This document shows, one piece after another, positions 29,190 through 35,408 of a stretch of 35,408 nt of DNA. Positions within the stretch are counted from its first letter, which is position 1. The number at the start of each line of letters is the position of its first letter. The notes under the pieces were generated by a model that ran no database searches, was not told the origin of the DNA, and saw nothing but the letters and a program-made list of their open reading frames with translations. The stretch covers positions 1 through 35,408 of the forward strand of contig CASDXH010000010.1 of NCBI GenBank assembly GCA_949285105.1. The letters are read 5' to 3'. The DNA is from an uncultured Mycoplasma sp. GTDB lineage: Bacteria > Bacillota_I > Bacilli_A > Mycoplasmatales > Mycoplasmoidaceae. The position numbers and the translations under genes were made by a program.

Positions 29190-30353
29190 ATGTCTAAAAG
29201 GGATTATTATGAAGTTCTGGGAATAGATAAAAATGCATCTGAATCTGATATTAAAAGAGCTTTTAGAAAAAAAGCTATGGAGTATCACCCAGATAGAAAT
29301 AAAGCTGCTGACGCTGAAGAAAAATTCAAAGAAGTTAATGAAGCATATGAAGTTTTAAGTGATCCAAACAAAAAAGCTACCTATGATCGTTTCGGACACG
29401 ATGGATTAAATTCACAAGGTTTCCATTCTCAAGGATTTGATCCATTTGACATATTCAACCAATTTTTTGGTGGTGGAATGAGTGATGAAGACGGATACAC
29501 AAATGGTTTTGAAGATATATTCAATGCTTTTAGTGGTTTTGGTGGATTTGGAGGTTTTGGCAGAAAACAATCACAAGAAACAATTAATGCCAATTTATTA
29601 TTGAATATAAATATTACATTTGTTGAATCAGTTCTTGGTGTAAATAAAAAAATAGATTATCAAATAAATGTTGATTGTAAAACTTGTCATGGTTCTGGAA
29701 ACACAAATGAGCCCGATGCTGTTAAAACTTGTGACACTTGTAAAGGTCAAGGCTTTGTATTTACGAGAAAAAGAACTATGTTAGGAATTGTTCAATCTCA
29801 ATCAGTCTGTCCTGACTGTCATGGTGATGGTAAAATTGTAATTAAAAAATGTCATGATTGTAAGGGACAAAAATACAAAAAAGAAAAAGTTTCTTTGAAT
29901 GTTGAAATACCTAGTGGTGTAAATTCGGGTGAAACACTTGTAGTTAGTGGCCAGGGTAATTTAATAAATGGTAAAAAAGGTGACTTATTTATTAATGTTG
30001 ATGTAATACCTTCAAAAATATTTGAAAGAAAAAACAATAATATATATGTAATTGCTAAAGTTGATCCAGTTCAAGCAATTGTGGGTGGTGAAATTGATGT
30101 TCCAACTCCTCATGGAATTAAAATCATAAAAATCAAAGCAGGAACAAAAAATAATGATATTATTACAATTTCAGGTCACGGTTTTAAATCTAATAAAAGA
30201 TTTGGAAGTAATGGTGATTTATTTGCAGTTATTGAGTTAACAAGCCCTAAAAAATATAGTCCATCTGAATTAAAAGAATTATCTAAATTTGCAGAAAGAA
30301 CAAATGATGAAATTAAAAAATATTTAAATGATGCTAAAAAGGAGATTAAGTAA
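29190..30353 (+). CDS. dnaJ: Chaperone protein DnaJ
   Basis: The co-chaperone that delivers clients to DnaK and stimulates its ATPase. It has 387 aa, a normal type I length. The J domain (1-70) has the HPD at 33-35 in YHPDRNK. The Gly/Phe region (about 75-130) includes FGGFGGFGG. The zinc-binding domain carries four CxxCxGx(G/K) repeats between about 163 and 225: [24 protein letters not shown] and CHDCKGQK. The C-terminal substrate domains end near residue 355. ATG 29190 follows ATGGAG. grpE starts 2 nt after its stop, and a CIRCE operator sits upstream. Confidence 0.97.
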   Translation: MSKRDYYEVLGIDKNASESDIKRAFRKKAMEYHPDRNKAADAEEKFKEVNEAYEVLSDPNKKATYDRFGHDGLNSQGFHSQGFDPFDIFNQFFGGGMSDEDGYTNGFEDIFNAFSGFGGFGGFGRKQSQETINANLLLNINITFVESVLGVNKKIDYQINVDCKTCHGSGNTNEPDAVKTCDTCKGQGFVFTRKRTMLGIVQSQSVCPDCHGDGKIVIKKCHDCKGQKYKKEKVSLNVEIPSGVNSGETLVVSGQGNLINGKKGDLFINVDVIPSKIFERKNNNIYVIAKVDPVQAIVGGEIDVPTPHGIKIIKIKAGTKNNDIITISGHGFKSNKRFGSNGDLFAVIELTSPKKYSPSELKELSKFAERTNDEIKKYLNDAKKEIK

Positions 30354-30355
30354 TT

Positions 30356-31051
30356 ATGGAAAATAAACAAAAGGAATTTAATAAAGACAAAAATTTTTCA
30401 AAAAAAACTAATCCTGTAAATGAAAGCGAAAATCACACAGTGAATTCTGTAAAAAAAGAGAACATTGAAAAAAATGTTTGTAACCCTGATGAATCGAAAA
30501 ATGATAAAATTAATGAACTACAAATTCAAATCGTAAGTTTAAAAAATGAATTAGAAAATAAAAATAATTCAATAAAAAGTTTAGAAAATCAAATAGAAAA
30601 TCTTAATAACTCTCTTGTTTCAAAAGTTAGTGAAAAAGCTAATGAAGCCCAACAAAGATTAGATGAAAAAATTGCTGAATATCAAGCCAAATTTGATAAA
30701 GAAGTTTTTGAAATTAAAAAGTATGCTTTAAAAGATAAAATTGTAGACCTTATTGATATTATAAACAACTTTGAATTAGCAGTTAATAATTCACCAAATA
30801 ATCCAGAAATTCAAAACTACTTAAAAGGTTTTTCAATGTTTAGCAATATGTTCAAAAATTATTTAGCTGATAGTGGAGTTAAAGAAATACAAATAAATGT
30901 TAATGATGAATTTGATCCAAACACCATGGATCCTTTTGAAACGGTTGAAGTTAAAGGTGTTAAACCAAATCTTGTAACAAAAATAATTAAAAAAGGATAC
31001 AAACTTCACGATAGAGTTGTAAAACATGCTATAGTGCAGGTTTCAAAATAA
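30356..31051 (+). CDS. grpE: Nucleotide exchange factor GrpE
   Basis: It releases ADP from DnaK so that clients can be freed. It has 231 aa. Residues 1-45 are a polar low-complexity extension. Residues 50-130 form the long dimerising helix (LQIQIVSLKNELENK and the following heptads). The second half has the family pattern KYALKDKIVDLIDIINNFELAV, then GFSMFSNMFKNYL, and ends in the beta wing: NDEFDPNTMDPFETV, GYKLHDRVVKHAIVQVSK. The last two match the D.N.HEA and GY.L..RVLRPA.V.V signatures, although His of HEA is replaced (MDPFE). It is in the same operon as dnaJ; hrcA and dnaK are not in the window. Confidence 0.93.
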   Translation: MENKQKEFNKDKNFSKKTNPVNESENHTVNSVKKENIEKNVCNPDESKNDKINELQIQIVSLKNELENKNNSIKSLENQIENLNNSLVSKVSEKANEAQQRLDEKIAEYQAKFDKEVFEIKKYALKDKIVDLIDIINNFELAVNNSPNNPEIQNYLKGFSMFSNMFKNYLADSGVKEIQINVNDEFDPNTMDPFETVEVKGVKPNLVTKIIKKGYKLHDRVVKHAIVQVSK

Positions 31052-31058
31052 TTACCTA

Positions 31059-31090
31059 AATAACAACTAATAATGTTGTTATTTTTTTTA
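31059..31090 (+). terminator. Terminator of dnaJ-grpE
   Basis: A perfect 9-bp stem (AATAACAAC at 31059-31067, GTTGTTATT at 31075-31083), a 7-nt loop and a run of T. It starts 7 nt after the grpE stop. Confidence 0.88.
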
Positions 31091-31120
31091 TAATTCAACA
31101 TTTAAAATTGGAAAACAACG

Positions 31121-31154
31121 TTTATGACATAGTCATAAAATTTCATGATAAAAT
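31121..31154 (+). promoter_or_regulatory. Palindrome and possible promoter of the RavA-ViaA operon
   Basis: A perfect 8-3-8 palindrome at 31121-31139 (TTTATGAC ATA GTCATAAA) contains ATGACA (31124-31129), followed after 19 nt by TAAAAT (31149-31154). The core TGACATAGTCA is identical to that at the lipoprotein promoter (2412-2422). A later TATAAT at 31192-31197 is an alternative -10 nearer the gene. Confidence 0.5.
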
Positions 31155-31244
31155 TTTATTATAGCATGTAATATTTATTTTTATTAATTTATATAATATA
31201 ATTAAAATAGTTGTTTGAAAGAAAGGTAATCAATAGGATTTTTT

Positions 31245-32075
31245 ATGGCAGACAAAGAATTGAAAGAAAAAGATCTTACTAATGAACAAGATACAGAAAA
31301 TAAATCTTTAGATTACGAATATGATAGTGAAGAGTTTAAAAGAAACCTTACTTTATATATAAGAATTATTGATAAGAGTGATGAGGTTGTAGGAGTTATT
31401 TATAAATTCATGAACAAAACTCTTGATGCCCCAACTAAAGCCGAAATAGATTTGTACCGTAAATCCATTATCATGGCACTAAGAAAAGGTAATCACAAAA
31501 AATATGGTTACTTATACAAAATAATCGCTAAAAATATTTACGATTATAAAGAATTTGTAAGAGATGAAAATCAAAAAGCTCAAAACCAAGTAATTATAAA
31601 TCCAAACATTTTTGCAATTTCTTGAAATGATTTACAAGCTAATATTAAAGATAAACTTAGAAATACTGACTCTGATATGATATCACCAGCAAGTCTTGAA
31701 AAAGCATATAAAGATGAATTGGATAAAGTTAAAAAATTATATGAAAAACTTAGAGACATGAGAGATAACGGTGTTCCAGTTGCAGATGATGCAATTGATA
31801 TGACAAGATCTACTATGTTGAAACTAACTGACTTGGTAAATATTTTTATGTTAGAAAATTTTGATGAGTTGCAACCAATGATGCAAGAAATTCAAATATT
31901 CGAAAAAAACCATGTATTTTCAACAGAAAAAGAAAATTCAATTTTTATTGATGCCAATTTTAAAAACATTACTAATTTGGCTCAACCAAGAAAAGATACA
32001 GATGCTGCTACAAAAAAATACGTAGATGATCAACTAGAAAGAATTTGAACACATTTAGGAAAAACAAAAAATTAA
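31245..32075 (+). CDS. 276-aa protein with a C-terminal phage tail-fibre-like motif
   Basis: Not recognised as a whole. It is the first gene of the ravA-viaA-type operon (ATG 31245; two TGA(Trp) codons; TAA 32073-32075). Residues 1-25 are acidic and polar. Residues 25-120 are helical and charged. Residues 140-235 are rich in Lys/Glu/Asp/Met and probably helical. Residues about 241-265 read NITNLAQPRKDTDAATKKYV followed by DDQLE. This is the ItNLaxPxxxxDAatKxYVDxxL motif that recurs in phage tail-fibre proteins, often at the base of a trimeric fibre or before a coiled coil. There is no signal peptide or membrane segment. It may be the adaptor or the client of the ATPase encoded next; that is an inference from operon order. 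Confidence 0.82.
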
Positions 32076-32102
32076 TTTTAAATATTGATATGGAGAATTA
32101 TT

Positions 32103-33827
32103 ATGGAAAACAATAAAAATTTAAGTATGAATTCAGAATTATATGAAAAAGTTAAACAAGAAGCAGAATGAATTAGAAATGCAGCAAAAAATGTTGTTAA
32201 CAAAATTGCAGCTGATTTGGTTGAAAGAGAAGAAATTTTAAAACTTTCGTTTCTATGTGCTCTAGCTGGTGAATCAATTTTCATGTTAGGTCCTCCAGGG
32301 ATTGCTAAATCGCTGGTTTCTAGAAAAGTAGAAAGCATTTTTAAAAAAGCAAGTTCATTTGAAGTTTTGATGAATAGATATTCTACTCCAGACGAAATTT
32401 TTGGTCCGATTGACATTACAGAATTAAAACAAGGTAAATATGTTAGAAAAATTGATGGATATTTACCTGATTGTAATATTGGGTTTTTAGATGAAATTTG
32501 AAAAGCGAGTTCATCTATTCAAAATGCTCTTCTTATGATTATTAATGAAAAAATATTTATTAATGATGGTAAACCTACAAGAGTTCCGTTAGCATTGTTA
32601 ATTGCAGCTTCAAACGAGTTACCTGAAAGAAACAAAGGTCTTGAAGCCTTATGAGACCGTTTCATTATTAGAGTTGACATGAAGCCAATTCAAAATGAAG
32701 AAAAATTCATTGAACTATTTACTAACACTGCAAACTTACTTGATAAACAAAACATTACTGATGATGAAAAATTTGATCTTAGTGTTGTTCAAAAAATTGC
32801 TAAAAATGCTGAATATGTAGAAATCCCAAAAAATATTAGAGCATTCATTTCTTTATTAAGAAAGAAAATTGTTGAATTCAACAAGAGAGAGTTAGAAAGA
32901 AACCCAGAAGCAAATGATTTTGATCTAATTTATGTTTCTGACCGTAAATGAAAAAAAATTGGAAATCTTTTAAGAGTTGCTGCATTTATTAATGGTAGAT
33001 TATATGTTGATATTACAGATTGTTTCATTTTAGAAAATGTTATTTGAAACAACCCAACTCAAATTCCTGAAATTAAGCAAATGATCAATGACTGTGCTTC
33101 AAGTATTGAATATGGTATTGATGGAAGATACTCATATGCTATTGAATCTTTCAACAAAATTAGAGAAACAATAATTGATAACATTGCAATTCACGAAGTA
33201 AAAACAGATGTAATCATTAAATCTTATAGAAACAAAAGTGATGTTTACTACTACTTCATGGATGCTGATAAAAATAAATTCTTCTTCAAAAAAGAAGACA
33301 TTGATAACATCCCTAAAAACGAAAATTTCGAAGTTATGGATTGAATGCTAAATTATTGTACAGCAGATGAATTTAAAACTAGTGTTGCTCCATCAAGAAA
33401 AGCATTATTAAAATACGATGGTACTAACTTCTATTTATACAAAGACAATGATGAAAATGGTGAAAAGATAAAAATCTATACAAACTTTGAAGAAAAAGAA
33501 GTTGATCACTACAGATTAATCAGACCAACAGTTGAATTCATTAAAGATATCAAAAACACTGCAACTGCTTTAATCAACAGAATTAACAGTGACATTGAAA
33601 CTTTAAAAACATTAAGAAACAAAAAGTTTGCTGACATGAAAGCTTCTAACCTATTTGTTGAAAACAAAAGTTTAGGATTCTTACAAGAAGCAATCAACAA
33701 CTCAATCTTAGTGTTAGAAGACATTGTTGACAAGATAAAAGATATGTTTGTATATGTTAAATTAATTAACTACGGATTTACTACAAAAGATAAACAAAAA
33801 ATCTTACCAGCACTTGATTTACAATAG
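32103..33827 (+). CDS. ravA: RavA-type MoxR AAA+ ATPase
   Basis: A 574-aa ATPase of the MoxR family, RavA group. Walker A is GPPGIAKS at residues 63-70. FEVLMNRYSTPDEIFGPIDI, then GYLPDCNIGFLDEIWKAS with Walker B D130-E131, match E. coli RavA closely. Sensor 1 is AASNELPE, and the arginine-finger region is GLEALWDRFIIR. The C-terminal 250 residues are helical and probably hold the lid and an accessory domain; they are longer than in E. coli RavA (498 aa). A GGAG site precedes ATG 32103, and the gene lies 27 nt after the tail-fibre-motif gene and 26 nt before the VWA gene. RavA-ViaA pairs act as a chaperone-like system in E. coli, linked to stress and respiratory complexes; the substrate here is unknown. 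The symbol is by homology. Confidence 0.87.
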
Positions 33828-33853
33828 TTTTTAAATTTTAAAGTCAATAACCC

Positions 33854-35260
33854 ATGGAATTAAATTTAAAAGACATGATAGTTGATTTATTAACTAATAG
33901 TGAGACTACAGTTAATAAATTATATGAATTTGTAAATGGTAGCGGTAGTAAACCAAATCGTAAAGAGTTTGAAACATTTAGAAAAGATCTGATTAACTCA
34001 GTAAAAAAGAAAAAAGAAAATGCACTAGAACTTTTCCCAATAATTAAATACTTTGAATCTAAAAGACTAACAGAAGAAGATTTACAAAATGATGAAACAC
34101 TATTTACTATTCCATCAGAAGAAAGAATAGCAATTGCTTCTCCAATTGAAATCTTACAAGAAGTGCCAGAAAAACAAGATTACAACATGCACTTCATGTG
34201 AGATAACATTGATATTGAAGAAAGAGAATCTTTAGTTTATAAAGCTTTTAATAATTATTATGAAATTATTAAAGATGATGAAAACATTAGAAAAGCTATT
34301 CAATCCTGAGGTACTTTTGTTGAAAAAAACTTGTTCATCACTCAAACAGAACGTGATTTATTTTTAGAAGATATTCCACAAGAAGTTTTCTCTCTGCACC
34401 AAAGTGATAACTTAAGTGGATTATTACCTACAGAAATTGCGCAACTTGATGATCCAGATTTAGAGTTAGTATTCTATAAGAACTTTGTAGAAAAGAAATT
34501 ACTTTCTTACCAACTATGAGGGATTGAAAGAGAAATCGTAGAAGAAATTGATATCTTTGAAAAAGATATAAAAGATAGAGGTCCACTTGTTTTATGTGTC
34601 GACACTAGTGGTTCTATGAGAGGTTTGAAAGAAATTTTCTCAAAAGCTATTGCTATGGTAATAGTTAATATTCTAGAAGAACTTAAAGTTAATGTTATCT
34701 TATTAACTTTCTCAACAAAAGCTAGATCAATTGATCTTTCAGATTCAAAAAATAAACTTAAATCAACAAGAGATACTTTTAAAAAATCATTCTATGGTGG
34801 TAGTGATATCTCTGTTGCGATTGATGAAATATACAAAGTATTGGGAAATAAAAAACATAGAAAAGCAAATATATTGATTATTTCAGATTTCTTGTTTAAA
34901 AATCCAAGTAGAGAAACTCTTCAAAAGATTAATAAACTAAAAGAAAGAGAACATCATTTCCACTCTTTAAAAATTAACAACAAAGATAACAAATCAACAT
35001 TAGAAACTATGTTTACAACAAACTGAGCTTATAAATATAATTTCAATGGTTTAAATCTTGAAGAAGATGAAGAGGAAATGATTAATGAAATTGCTGAAGC
35101 AAATGTTGCAAGCAAAAACAATCTAGAAACAATTAAAGCGTTTGGTTTTATTAAGAAAATTAAGGATTGGGATTTTGTTGCTAAGACTGATGAAGAACTT
35201 AAGCAAGAAGGACAAAATGTTGACCAACCAGCTGATAATCCAGCTCCATTGGATATTTAA
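33854..35260 (+). CDS. viaA: ViaA-type VWA-domain protein
   Basis: A 468-aa partner of the ATPase encoded just upstream. The N-terminal half (1-240) is helical and acidic, as in ViaA. GPLVLCVDTSGSM begins the C-terminal von Willebrand A domain. D250-S252-S254 form the DxSxS part of the metal-ion-dependent adhesion site; the third MIDAS element is GGSDI (about 316) and the fourth is ISDF. The family usually has Thr where this protein has Ser in GGSD. A hydrophilic tail ends in PADNPAPLDI. The frame crosses several TGA(Trp) codons; one Trp is TGG. The Shine-Dalgarno sequence is weak, so translation may be coupled to the ATPase gene. Confidence 0.87.
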
Positions 35261-35267
35261 TTAGTTA

Positions 35268-35311
35268 AACAATCACACAAAGATATATTACATATTACTA
35301 GTGTGATTGTT
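35268..35311 (+). terminator. Hairpin downstream of the RavA-ViaA operon
   Basis: Perfect 11-bp arms AACAATCACAC (35268-35278) and GTGTGATTGTT (35301-35311) across a 22-nt AT-rich loop, 8 nt after the stop. No T run follows, so it may stabilise or end the transcript less efficiently than a standard terminator. Confidence 0.6.
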
Positions 35312-35318
35312 GCTCGAT

Positions 35319-35408
35319 TGACATGTGAAGTGCAACACTCAGAAAAAAAGAGTGTGCACTTCATTTGTTTTATTTGTAAGTGTTCACCAATAAAAAGATA
35401 ATAAGTAT
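35319..35408 (+). mobile_element. IS30-like element, 5' end only
   Basis: The left terminal repeat (35319-35339, TGACATGTGAAGTGCAACAC and one more base) is the exact reverse complement of the repeat at 122-142. Inside it, GAAGTGCAACACTC (35327-35340) pairs with GAGTGTGCACTTC (35350-35362) with one bulge. This makes a hairpin at the very start of the element, a position where insertion sequences often block transcription entering from outside. The transposase start lies beyond the window. Both IS30-like copies face the same way. Confidence 0.72.

Noticed and set aside
31965-32040. Tail-fibre motif as a sign of a prophage
   Set aside because: No capsid, terminase, portal, integrase or lysis gene is present, and the gene sits in an operon with ravA- and viaA-like genes.
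1-35408. CRISPR arrays or Cas genes
   Set aside because: No regularly spaced short repeats and no Cas-like protein were found.

Overview
The window is very AT-rich and reads correctly only if UGA is tryptophan: nearly every long gene crosses in-frame TGA codons at conserved positions, and a few Trp residues still use TGG. With the gene content (NusA with a long acidic tail, a DUF3196-like protein, GTG starts, large lipoprotein or adhesin genes), this points to a mollicute. The pneumoniae group, Malacoplasma-like (M. penetrans / M. iowae relatives), is my best guess, but it rests on recognition rather than on a search.

Layout. (1) 1-142 is the 3' end of an IS30-like element. (2) 246-1567 is a decayed IS256/Mutator-type element. 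(3) 1840-2310 holds a CIRCE (HrcA) operator and a 120-aa gene. (4) 2409-4303 encodes a 608-aa lipoprotein behind a promoter with a palindrome over its -35. (5) 4389-9311 is a translation/transcription operon: leader hairpin, nusA, ylxR (rnpM), infB, rbfA and a membrane protein. (6) 9365-13532 holds a coiled-coil membrane protein, hprK, lgt, trxB and a 141-aa protein with a possible nuclease fold. (7) 13533-14573 is non-coding: a solo IS256 end, a candidate small RNA and several hairpins. (8) def (minus) diverges from gmk-rlmN-PP2C, which is followed by a membrane-anchored J-domain protein and a 104-aa protein hidden by UGA codons. (9) 19389-20752 is a second decayed IS256 copy. (10) 20887-27537 encodes two paralogous surface proteins of about 1,100 aa. 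(11) tRNA-His is followed by a DUF402 gene, a DUF3196-like gene, then CIRCE-dnaJ-grpE. (12) 31245-35260 is a three-gene operon: a 276-aa protein ending in a phage tail-fibre-like motif, a RavA-type MoxR AAA+ ATPase and a ViaA-type VWA protein. (13) 35319 to the end is the start of another IS30-like element.

How it works together. The core genes cover RNA and translation (nusA, rnpM, infB, rbfA, rlmN, def, gmk), carbon and phosphate signalling (hprK, PP2C), lipoprotein maturation (lgt, probably acting on the 608-aa lipoprotein), redox (trxB) and protein quality control (dnaJ, grpE, an anchored J protein, RavA-ViaA). Two CIRCE sites suggest that HrcA controls both dnaJ-grpE and the uncharacterised 120-aa gene. 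Both window ends lie inside IS30-like copies in the same orientation, so this may be a draft contig bounded by a repeat rather than a biological unit.
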